From positions 1-12,537 of the forward strand of contig FTLJ01001716.1 in the NCBI GenBank assembly GCA_900155495.1: 12,537 nt of DNA, read 5' to 3'. Under the pieces are notes generated by a model. The model saw only the letters and a program-made list of their open reading frames with translations. It did no database searches and was not told the origin of the DNA. This DNA comes from Porogramme epimiltina (Eukaryota; Basidiomycota; Agaricomycetes; Polyporales; Polyporaceae). A program made the translations under genes and the position numbers. This document shows positions 1-8,600 of the stretch, in pieces (the stretch's first letter is position 1; each line of letters starts with the position of its first letter).

Positions 1-2170
1 CCTCCCCGCCGCCGCCTCCTCCCTGCACGGACGCGGACCCAGAGCCGGGCCCAGACCCCGCCGCCCGCTCGCGCTGCCCAGCCAGCGCGGCCTCGATCGC
101 CCGCTTCGTGTTCACCGTCGCCGCGCGCTGCTTGACCCACTTGAGCGGCTGCGCCCCGAGCGACACCGTCCGCCCCTGCCGCATCCAGTTCTCCGCCGTC
201 TTCAGCTGCAGCACGTTCCCGCGCGGGTACACCGGCTCCCCCCGGAACTTGCCCAGCTCCACGACCGGATCGACGACTTCGTCGCGCTTCAGGTGCCGCG
301 CGAGCACGTACAGCGGGTGGTCCTTGAACCCTGCCATCGACGTCGGCATGGCCTCCGTCATCTGGTTCGCTTGCAGCTCTTCGTCTTCCAGGTCGTCTCG
401 TGCCTAATCCGTCCATGAGTGCCATGCAGGAGCAAAAAAGGAAAGACGAACATACTAATCTGTACGGCCTCCTGACCATGCTGCATATCCGTTCCCACCA
501 CTCCCGTCGGCCCTTCCCTCCCTGCTGCACCTTCGCCACCTTTGCGCCGTACTCCCGGGCGTACCGCGGCGTGACGTCGCGCGCGTACCCGTCTTCCTCG
601 AACGCGAGCACGTACACCATCCGGTTCTCCACGCGCAGCGGCCTGCTGCTCCTGCTCCTTGTCGCCTCCGCGTTGGGGTTCGGCGTGGGGTCGAACGCCT
701 TGCGCCTGTTCACGATCACCCGCACGGGGTCCACAGGGATCCACCGCGCGTCGGCGCGGGAGAAGACCTCCGTCCAGAACACGGGCGCCGTCTCCGTCGG
801 GTCTGGCGTCCGCTCCCCTGTGTGCCGCGTGTTCAGCAAAGCTCACCCGCGCGAGTGCTAGAAGCGTATGCCACTTACGTTTCCGCGGCCGCTCCACTTC
901 CGAGGTCGACGCAGATCCCAGCTTGTACCCCGCCGTGCTCTTCCGCAGCCTGATGACCGGCGGCGCAGCTTTCTGTTTCCCCTTCGCCTTGGCGGAGGGC
1001 GCTGGGCTCGCACCATCCAGTCGCTGACCGTCGCCTGGGAAGGGAGATCTGCCTCTGGGACTGGACGTTGCAGCAGAGTCAGGGATGTCCACGTCTTCCA
1101 TGTCGTCATCCTCCTCCTCGTCTTCCGCCTTCGCCTTGCCCTTGCCCTTCGCGTCCGCTGCGCCGTTCGCCTTCGCCTTCTTCTTCTTGCCCGCCGGTTT
1201 GGGTTTCCCAACACCCGCCTGCCACGGCACGCTCTGCAGGCTCACGACGAGCCGCGCGGGGATGCCCAGCGCGCGGCACAGCGCGGTGAACAGCTGCGCG
1301 CTCGTGTCCCGCGAGCCGCGCGCCATGAGCGCGTGCTTCATCAGGCTCTTCTCGCTCCGCACCCGCTCCCCCGCCGTCCCGTACCGCGCCTCGTCGTCCT
1401 CGTCGTCATCCGAGTCCGCCGCGCGTGCCTTGCCCTTGCCCTTCGGGTCCGGGGGCGAAGGCGCGGGGGGCCGGAGCGTCTTCTGGACGTCGTCGAAGGT
1501 GCGCGAGCGGATGTGGCCGGCGCGCGCGACCTCGAAGTGGCCCGCCCACCACTCGGCGAGGCGCGTGATCGCGGACTCGAAGAGGCGGCCGCGCTTGGCG
1601 GCCTCGGGGACGCGCGACTTGTGAATCATCGCGAAGGCGTTTTGGAGGGCGAGCGGGGTGAGGGACATGAGTCGGGCCTGGACGGAAGGGCGGCGCGGTC
1701 ACGACACGAACATGGACGAGCTGAGGGCAGGATACTAAGAAGACGCACGTGGAGGAGAGGGTCGTTTATCCATTTGTTGCGCACTTTGGCGTTCATGAGC
1801 AGTGTTACTGTGTGGACCTTGTGGCAGTCAAGGCGAACGATACGCTCAGCAGCGATCTGTAAGGCCCTCTCGTTCTTTCTAAACACAACATAAGAAGAAT
1901 GACCAAGTCGTCCAGGCAATGACGCACTTACTTCGGATCTCCCTTGCCCTTCCCCTGCGTTTTAATAGTGATCTCTAAGTGAGGCTTCGGCGGAAGAGAC
2001 GGGGCCTCCTCCTGGCCATGAACATCCGCGTAGTACGTGTGCAGACTAGCAGCGGTGACCGCATCTAGTTGCGAGTCGTCAAGCGGTGCTGCCTGACCGA
2101 CCTCTACCTCTTCCCAGTCGAAATCATCTTCGCTGTCCTCACCCCCGACTGAGTTGGTATCTGGGTTCAT
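1..2170 (-). CDS. RAD4: RAD4/XPC nucleotide-excision-repair damage recognition protein, 3' end beyond the window
   Basis: This is a homologue of yeast Rad4 and human XPC, the nuclear protein that finds helix-distorting lesions and opens DNA for nucleotide excision repair with a Rad23 partner. Exons on the minus strand are 2170-1932, 1878-1749, 1677-879, 817-477 and 403 to the left edge. The phases agree at every junction and give about 637 residues. The start ATG at 2170 has A at -3, and an acidic N-terminus (EDSEDDFDWEEVEVG) follows. The transglutaminase-like fold includes GSRDTSAQLF near residue 244, ALGIPARLVVSLQ near 259 and VFWTEVFS near 400. It is split by a Lys/Glu/Asp-rich linker. BHD1 follows near residues 519-560 (PTSMAGFKDHPLYVLARHLK, then GKFRGEPVYPRGNVLQLKTAENW), and BHD2 begins with PLKWVKQRA. 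BHD3 and the stop lie outside the window. The acceptor at 818 gives a 61-nt intron; an alternative at 842 would give only 37 nt. Identity is secure; exact edges of the 818-878 intron are less so. Confidence 0.95.
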
Positions 2171-2705
2171 GGTTGCGGTTGGTATACAAAATCACGCCGT
2201 TGGTATCTTGTGAGTGTTTGATATCCTTTGAGGCAACGGGCGGCACAATCTATGGCGGGATAACGTTGAGTTGGGGGGTTCAACCGAAGGTAGTTGAACT
2301 CTTGGGCACGGTCTTTGACTTGAAGGGTGCTGACAACGGTGGTTTAATGTGCGATAGAATGTATTCCACGTTGCGCAACGATTCTGTACAGGTCGTGGAT
2401 GGTGGGTACCGCAAAGAAGTGAGGGACAGAATTTGGCTGCGATGTGAAGGAACAAGAGGGGACGGTCGGTTCCGACTCCTGAGTCGGGCGACGGGCGCGC
2501 CGTGCCTTGTGGAGCCGCGTCGCTGACTCAGGACGCGGGGTGACAGTCATCACGTGCAATCCGTCACGTCGTATCCAAGTCACACGATTTCGTTCACTTT
2601 TTGCCAACGTCACACATTGGATCGAAGTGAGATGTCTAAGGGGGTTGAATTACGCGTATTTACCGCGAAGAGAATAGGGACATCAAGTATAGAGGTTCCG
2701 CCAAG
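2171..2705. promoter_or_regulatory. RAD4 upstream region and 3' flank of phosphatase copy 1
   Basis: I see no coding sequence in these 535 nt. The stretch lies upstream of the minus-strand RAD4 start and downstream of the copy 1 stop. Visible elements are the octamer GTTGGTAT at 2178-2185 and 2199-2206, with a third copy just inside the first RAD4 exon at 2153-2160. There is also an AP-1/Gcn4-type TGACTCA at 2524-2530, a CACGTG box near 2551 and a nearby CACGTC. None of these has a proven role; the motif names come from known fungal bZIP and bHLH site preferences. Confidence 0.4.
2477..2533. repeat. 9-bp inverted repeat around an AP-1-like site
   Basis: TCCTGAGTC at 2477-2485 is the exact reverse complement of GACTCAGGA at 2525-2533, with 39 nt between them. 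The left arm also sits in a tighter inverted repeat, CCGACTC-CT-GAGTCGG, at 2472-2487. The right arm overlaps the TGACTCA site. It may be a paired binding site for a dimeric regulator of RAD4, or chance. Confidence 0.45.
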
Positions 2706-3845
2706 CTACAGCTCTGGGGAGATGACGAACTTGAGGCGATCGTCCTCCCACACGACAGAGACCTGCTCCATCGTATCCACAATATAGTGAGCACCGCAGT
2801 CAGCGATCTTCGAACGCTCGTGGCTCGTGCACACAGCTACCACCGTCGCCCCAGACGCAACGCCCGCGCGGATGCCCGACGGCGAGTCCTCAAAGACAAC
2901 GCAGCGCTTCGCGTCGAACCCGAGCTCCTTCGCCGCGAGCAGGAACGGGTCCGGGGCCGGCTTCCCAGCCTTGAGACGCTTGTCGTCCGCCGTGATGGTT
3001 ACGGGAGGAGGGGTAATCCCGACGCGGGTCATGCACCCATAAGCTGCAATTGACTGTAAGCGCCATTTCATGTTCAGAGGGAGGAGGGGAAGCTCACCAT
3101 AGGTCTTTGCACCGGAAGTCGCGACAGCGTAACGGCCCTCGGGGATCGATCCCATCAGCCTCTTCACACCAGGAAGGATCCGGACCGACCGGTCGACGGC
3201 CGCAGCCTCGACTTGCCACGCCTCAAGCTGAAGATTCATGGCGGCGAAGTCTTTCCTGTAGTCTTCCTCGTCCTCCGACTCCTCCACGACCACTCCGCGG
3301 ACATGTTTGCCTCTGGAAGCGACGATCTGGAGCCTGCGGCTAAGCTTGCGGACGAACGACGGACGCCGAGACCGGCTGGCCGTCGGCTTGACACGAGCGA
3401 ATGAGGAAGCGCGAGAAGACGATTTGGAGTCGTTATCGCTTGAGCCCGGGGTGGAGAGGGCTGGGGTACTGGCGCTACGTGAAAGCGCAACCGAGCCTGG
3501 TTGAGAGCCGGGGCCGTGCCGGTTGTATGCGTCGGCGAAAAAGAGGATCGACTCTTCGAAGGCTTGCACCTCCTCGTCCATCTCGTGCGCCTTGATGTGC
3601 GGCTTGAACTGCGCGAGGTTGTCGACCGCGCGCTTGCCGTGAGTCGCGGCGATGACGCGTGTTGGGTCCTGCCCAATGTCCTTCGCGACCTTGCCCCATG
3701 CGGCCTCGACGGCGGCGATGGAGTCAGTGAGCGTGCCGTCCTGTGGGGGCATGTTAAAACATGTTAAGACAGGAAGTTAGAAGAAACATACCATGTCGAA
3801 AAGGACCGCGTCCGCGTAGAAGGTTGTCTCGGCACGGCCGAACAT
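2706..3845 (-). CDS. HAD-superfamily phosphatase, glycerol-3-phosphatase/DOG-like (copy 1)
   Basis: A HAD subclass I phosphatase close to the fungal GPP (DL-glycerol-3-phosphatase) and DOG (2-deoxyglucose-6-phosphatase) group, which removes phosphate from small polyol or sugar phosphates in the cytosol. Exons are 3845-3792, 3740-3098 and 3043-2706, giving 344 aa. Motif I is FDMDGT with the nucleophile D17 and D19, and the first intron cuts it between M18 and D19. Motif II is VATSGAK with S227, motif III is Lys260 in KAGKPAPDPF, and motif IV is FEDSPSG with E284 and D285. The Lys/Pro/Asp-Pro segment and the SPSG loop match the GPP/DOG group. An insert of about 97 residues (roughly 91-187) sits in the cap domain; it is rich in Ser and Arg and ends in an acidic patch, and yeast Gpp1, at about 250 aa, has no such insert. 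The second intron (3044-3097, 54 nt) keeps the frame open, so the raw reading frame hides it; the paralogue shows it must be removed. ATG at 3845 has A at -3. The exact substrate is not visible. Confidence 0.92.
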
Positions 3846-3954
3846 TATGGCGTTGAAGAAGTTGTTGAAGAGAAAGAGCGGTTGAAGTGTGGTAATGAAA
3901 GTAGTGCGTCGAGAAGGTGGAAGTGTGCTGGCATCCTGGGGCCAGACGAAGCAC

Positions 3955-3962
3955 TTTATATA
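3955..3962 (-). promoter_or_regulatory. TATA box of phosphatase copy 1
   Basis: The minus strand reads TATATAAA, 110 nt upstream of the copy 1 ATG. This is a good match to the TATA consensus at a distance that allows a leader of about 50-80 nt. Copy 2 has an equivalent box. Confidence 0.6.
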
Positions 3963-4126
3963 CTTTCCCCACTCCTGTATCCACCCCTTGTGTGGTGGAG
4001 AGGGACTTAATTAAACACCTCCTATGAGTGCATGTAAGCCCCTCTCTCGGCGTTGCTCATAGACTTGAAGCACAGACACCAACCCAGGGGCCCGGGGGTT
4101 GAAACACGCCGTGCGATACACTCCTG

Positions 4127-4134
4127 TGACGTCA
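4127..4134. promoter_or_regulatory. Perfect CRE/ATF palindrome TGACGTCA upstream of copy 1
   Basis: The octamer TGACGTCA lies 282 nt upstream of the copy 1 ATG. It is the classical site of ATF/CREB bZIP proteins, which in fungi include Atf1 and Sko1 downstream of the stress MAP kinase. The only other exact copy I find in the window is in front of copy 2. Binding is inferred, not shown. Confidence 0.55.
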
Positions 4135-4173
4135 GGATAGAGATTGCCTTACTAGTGCTAGCATAGTGCACTA

Positions 4174-4181
4174 TCACGTCA
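4174..4181 (-). promoter_or_regulatory. CRE-like site TGACGTGA
   Basis: The minus strand reads TGACGTGA, one mismatch from the CRE consensus, 39 nt from the perfect CRE at 4127. Paired strong and weak sites are common in bZIP-controlled promoters. It stands between divergent genes and could serve either. Confidence 0.35.
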
Positions 4182-4684
4182 ATGAAATTCCATGGTTGTG
4201 TCGGAAGTCTACGTTGGGTGCTTAGTTCAATGGATGGAGTCGTTACAGGCTCTTCGAAACAGCAGGGTGCACCTATGTTACTAGGCTCAATATGCCCTAT
4301 TACCGATAAGGAGACATCTATAGATGAATCGAGTGCTTACGGGGAAAATGTATGATATAGGGTTTCTCGCGAAGGGGAACGAGGCTGTTCAACGATGAGG
4401 TTCATAGGGGCGGCAATATTCAGCGCCCGCGTAGGCAACGGTCGTGCGAATTTAGTCACGGGACCGACGCGTCCGTGTCACCGCCACAAGTGCGGAGAAC
4501 CAATGGACGCGTCGTCTCTGACCACCGTTTAGATCCTCCTCTCTCTATCGTACTTCGAACGCGATACACCTTGCGGAGATAAAACCATACTGATATAAGA
4601 GCTTCCCTAGACCTACCACCTCGTTTAATATAGCTCTCTCCGAGTCCCAATAGTACCCATGAATAGCAGCCGTCACGACGATGG

Positions 4685-7600
4685 ATGCCTGTAGAAGGTA
4701 TGGATCTGTGGACTGCTTATAAGAATCTACTAAGTGTATGTATGACAGGGTATTACAAGAAAGTCAGTCAGGCCGCGCCAGGACTCGCGCATATTGCTGA
4801 CACTAGTGTTGAAAGCCTTCGGCCATACCACGTTTCGCGGCAAACAAGAAGAAATTGTAGATTGTGCAATTTCAGGCATGTTTCACAACGCAGACGACTA
4901 CTGTCATGTCTACTAAATAGTCATTGCAGGTCTTGATGTTCTGGTCATTGCTCCAACGGGTATGGGCAAGGCTAGTGACGTTTGTTTTGATTAACCGCTT
5001 CACAGACTTACCCCGTTTATCCAGAGTCTGTGCTTCCAAGTGCCTGCAGTGGCTGCAGAGGTGACGAGCTATCTTCCCATGATGGACCCTGTGCACTGAA
5101 ACACGATATTAGAGCGGTCTTACAATAGTTGTGTCGCCTCTCCTGGGTGGGTGCTCCGGCTGACTCCTCTACCTACAAAGACTGACATTTCTCGACTCAG
5201 CTTTGATGAAGAACCGTAAGACAAAATTTCTCTGGAGCGTGATCGCAAGGCTTATTCTGGCCAGAAATCTCCAAGCTTCGAGAATTGACGGTACCTGTGG
5301 CATCTCTCACCTCTAAGACATCCTACAAAGAGAAGAACGAGGCACGTCTACCTCGATATTCCGCTCACGACGCCAGCTCACGCTGTACTCTAGATACTGA
5401 CGGACCTCCGGTCTCAAACGCCCACAATTAAGCTCTTGTACTGTACGTCTCCAATGGTAGCTCTGACGCGTACCGGCTTAACAGAGTCCCCAGTAAGTCC
5501 AGAGAAGTATTGCACCAACGAGATACGCAAAATCATGGCAACACTGCATGAAATTGGACAGCTAAACAGATTGGTTGTGGACGAGGTCAGGGTCCCTTCG
5601 CTGGTGCTAGCCGTCTACTTACACATCCGCATACAGGCGCACTGTATTTCAGTGGGTAGTATCCTCTCATGTTCATCGGCTATGCGCTAACCCAGAACAG
5701 GAGTGGGGCCATGACTTCCGCGAAGAGTACCGACGGCTCGGGTCCTTCCGAGAGAAATTCCCCGACATTCCAATCATGGCTCTCACTGCAAGTGCAACTG
5801 GGGCGTATGTGGTCTCGCTCTACAACGCCGTTACTCTCGAAGTCCTAACGCGCTTTCAAAGTGTGCAGCAGGACATTGCACAGAATCTCAAGATGTTGCG
5901 TCCACGTTTGCGTACAGTAGTCCACCCATTCAATCGCGAGAATCTATTCTACGAGGTGAGCTTTTAGTCCGTGTATGGATAAAATGTTTCCGTAGGACCA
6001 CCCTAGAACTGTCCACCCACAGGTTCGGTATCTGTCCTCCTTCAACCCGAATGGACATATGGTAGACGTATACGAATACATCGACAACCTTCATAAGCGG
6101 CGAGGTCGCCCTTCTTCAGGTATCGTGTACTGTCGCGCACGCGCCGCTTGCGACGAGCTTGCACACTTCCTCCGGGGAAAGGGTATCCAGGCCCAAGCCT
6201 ATCACCGCGGATTGGAGTGAGTCTCCCCCAGCATCTCCACAACACTTATACCAAACTTCCTTCCAGCAATCCAGCCTTGGACAGGACACTTAAACAGTGG
6301 GGAGAAGGCGGGGATGGGGTTCCAGGTGGCGTAGATGTGGTACGTTTTGCACAAATTTACGGCTCTTCTTTCCCCATGCAACGTCCTTCCAGGTTTGTGC
6401 GACGATAGCATTCGGCATGGGTATCGACAAGCCCAACGTACGGTGAGCAGTAACAGACGCGGCGGGAGCAGGTACGTAGTTGTGGTACTTACGCTACATT
6501 CAGCTACGTCATACATTTCGATCTCCCGAAGAGCCTTGAAGGTCAGTGCCCCTCATATATTCACTGTATCTACTCACATTCGTGCGCAGGGTACTACCAA
6601 GAGACAGGTGGGCGCGCATGTACCCTTTAAATGCTTATCACCGCAAGCTGACAGTGTGCAGGTAGAGCAGGCAGAGATGGCTTGGTCAGAAATGGTTCTT
6701 GTTCTGTGTGTTGATTCTGACGAACCTCTCCAGCCAGCGAAATGTGTCCTTTTCTATTGTGAGCGACAACTAGGCACCTGCCATCCCCATAGCTGTTTTT
6801 GAACAAGTTACAGCTAGGGAAGATGCTTCGAGGGTGAAGCGTTTCGTGGCCGATTCTCACTCGAAGCGCCAAGTCCGCGCAGACGAGGTGAACGGCCCGG
6901 AACCTAGCCAGCGCTCTGTAGACAGCCTCAGCGCCGTATGCCGCTCTTACCTCTGTCAATTCTAATTAATCTTACGTTCTACTCTAGCTCTTAAATTTCG
7001 CGGAAAACGTCAACATATGCCGACATGTCGTACGCAGTAGGCTTTCTTTACCTTCCCGACCATGTCTCACCCCTGGTTTTAGCTCATCTGCCGATACTTC
7101 GGAGAGATGATCGACCTCCGCGATCCGGAGGCCGCGAAGGCGTACTGCAAGCAGATGTGCGACGTATGTTCTCCCCTTCCGAATGCGCCACGACCGCACA
7201 CTGAACTATTGCATTACGCACACAGGTATGCAAATACCCAGACAAAGCGCGCAGCCGCAAGAACAGGCTCTCCTCCCAGGAGGAAGTCGACGCGCAATCC
7301 TGGAAACCACAGCCCCGTGTCAACTTTGACGACGCAGGAGCGCGGGCAGAGTCGCCCGGGGCCACGTCCCGCGACGACGCGGCCGCTGCCGGCAGCTCGC
7401 GCCCCGCCGTAGCGGGTCCCAGCAGGAACGCGAACTCGCTCAAACGCTCTAGCTCAGACGCGCAGACAGACGGGTTCGGTGGAGGAGCGAAGAAGGCAAA
7501 GAGGACTATGGAGCCTCCTGCGGTACCCCTGTCTGTGTGTGAGTGCGTCTTCTCGGAGATCGCATGCCGCTGGAGTGCTGACGGGTGCGTGCTCAGCGGC

Positions 7601-8600
7601 TGGACTGAAGAGGTCCTTGGGGAAGTCGTTCAGAACGCCATTCAAGACGCCGTTCTTGAACCCGGTGTCCGCGGGAAGCACGGGCTCGGGCCCCGGCGCA
7701 TCGTCTAGCGAGCCCGCGCGGCGCGGGATGAGTTCCCCACCAGTGGGACCTTCCCGAGTCCCTTCCTTGCGCAGAGAAGGTAGCGGGACGCTCTCCGCTA
7801 ATGACGCTCCGTCCGTTAGAGACAAAGGCAAGGAGCGCGCCCCAGCCGAAGACGCTGAGCCCGAACCGAACGTCGAGTGTCCCTGTGGGTAGCTTCAGCG
7901 ACCTTACACACACATTCACGCACTCCGTACTGACCCCCCCTTCATACAGCCTCCCCCATCCACGTCCCCGTAACCGACGTCGACCTCGACGCGTCCTTCT
8001 CCACCAAGATCCCAGTGAGTCCCCCTTCTCAGCCCCCTCCTCTCTTCTTTCTCCAACCAGCAGACCCGGCTCACCCGCGCCCACCCCCCGATTCAGCTCT
8101 CCATCCGCGAGGAGCACTTCGCAGCGCTCCACCGCGCGCTGCACAAAGCCCTCCCCACCGACCCAGGCGGCGCGCCCGCCTGGACGCGCATCGACCCGCG
8201 CGTGGCCGCCTCTTCCCTCCCCGAAACAAAGTGCGCGCGTCCTCCCCCCCCCTTCACCCTCCGCGTCTACCCTACCCGATGCTTTCCCCCACTAACACCG
8301 TCCCCGCATTCGCTACACGACTACAGGAACGCGATACTTGCAGCCGCCGCGCGCGACCTCGAATTCGGCGTGCACCAGCTCGTGCGCAGCGCCGGCGGGT
8401 ACCGCGACCGCGCCGCCGCCCGCACCCGCGCGATCAAGGCGCTCGCGCGGTGCGACGCCGCTTGGCAAACCGGCGCAGACCCCGCCGCCCCCGCCGCGGT
8501 TGTGGACGAGGACGTCGACTTGGAGGAGGCGCGTGAAGCCGTCGAGGCGGTGCGGAGGGAGTGCTCGAAGGTGCGCAAGAGGTGGGACCGGGACATGTAG
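4685..8600 (+). CDS. RecQ-family 3'-5' DNA helicase with about 26 short exons
   Basis: An ATP-dependent RecQ helicase, a nuclear enzyme that unwinds recombination and replication intermediates. My model is 813 aa. Coding exons after the first end at 4875, then 4930-4970, 5025-5060, 5113-5146, 5201-5215, 5265-5341, 5394-5442, 5494-5585, 5637-5651, 5701-5804, 5862-5955, 6023-6216, 6267-6339, 6393-6442, 6504-6541, 6590-6607, 6662-6684, 6734-6758, 6814-6935, 6988-7029, 7083-7163, 7226-7538, 7597-7884, 7950-8014, 8097-8230 and 8327-8600; all phases agree. Motifs: motif 0 FRGKQEEIVD, Walker A APTGMGKS (about 56-63), VVSPLLALMKNQ, DEAHCISEWGHDFR (162 on), LTASATG, VYCRARAACDELAHFL, AFGMGIDKPNVR and ETGRAGRDG (357 on). 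A Zn site follows with C426, C451, C455 and C458. No HRDC domain is visible. The C-terminal third is Ser/Pro-rich, then charged and helical. The start is uncertain: ATG 4685 with a 46-nt intron 4736-4781 is one option, but its -3 base is T. Exon 8097 could instead begin at 8064. Confidence 0.93.
4876..4929 (+). other. GC-AG intron in the RecQ gene (first of three)
   Basis: Exon sequence ends TTTCAG, followed by a GCATGT donor, and the 54-nt intron ends TTGCAG. Only this junction joins CAIS to GLDVLVIAPTG in phase. The nearby GT donor options give a stop codon or a tiny intron. TACTAAA near the 3' end can serve as the branch site. Confidence 0.8.
4971..5024 (+). other. GC-AG intron splitting the Walker A motif (second of three)
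   Basis: The junction reads AAG then GCTAGT, and the 54-nt intron ends ATCCAG. Removing it exactly gives GMGK-SLCFQVP, the invariant Lys-Ser of motif I. The GT at 4975 would break the frame. Confidence 0.8.
5342..5393 (+). other. GC-AG intron between motifs Ia and Ib (third of three)
   Basis: The junction reads GAG then GCACGT, and the 52-nt intron ends CTCTAG. The TAG at the acceptor is in frame with the next exon, so the exon must begin at 5394 in phase 0. That requires the GC donor at 5342 to keep the conserved SLTSKTSYKEKNE segment. Confidence 0.75.

Larger units (their letters stand above)
3846..4684. promoter_or_regulatory. Divergent intergenic region between phosphatase copy 1 and the RecQ helicase
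   Basis: About 840 nt lie between two divergent genes, with lower GC than the flanks. No reading frame here resembles a known protein. The half nearest copy 1 holds its TATA box, a perfect CRE, a one-mismatch CRE and CCCCT/AGGGG stress-type pentamers at 3984-3988, 4039-4043 and 4086-4090. A 10-bp palindrome TAGTGCACTA lies at 4164-4173. I could not define a promoter element for the RecQ gene; an unrecognised 5' exon of that gene could lie in 4300-4684. Confidence 0.55.

Noticed and set aside
358..1668. Single 436-codon minus-strand open frame as one continuous RAD4 exon
   Set aside because: The conserved RAD4 sequence leaves this frame at the 818-878 intron; the part below 818 in this frame is an out-of-frame shadow.
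4216..4273. tRNA-like stretch: GGTGC and GCACC ends with TTAGTTCAATGGAT resembling a D-arm and CTTCGAAAC resembling a T-loop
   Set aside because: Only about 58 nt between the pairing ends, the D-stem does not pair well and there is no proper anticodon arm. At best it is a decayed fragment.
5443..5861. RecQ introns 5443-5493, 5586-5636 and 5805-5861 are multiples of three without stop codons, suggesting regulated retention
   Set aside because: With 25 introns of this size about three or four such cases are expected by chance, and conserved motifs show that the spliced form is the functional one.
4000..8000. RecQ as a degenerate pseudogene, given the many stop codons in raw translation
   Set aside because: All stops fall within introns; once these are removed every helicase motif and the Zn site are intact and all phases agree.
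4685..8600. Transposon-encoded (Helitron or telomere-linked) helicase
   Set aside because: No Rep domain, terminal repeats or telomeric repeats are visible, and the dense introns are unlike those of mobile-element genes.
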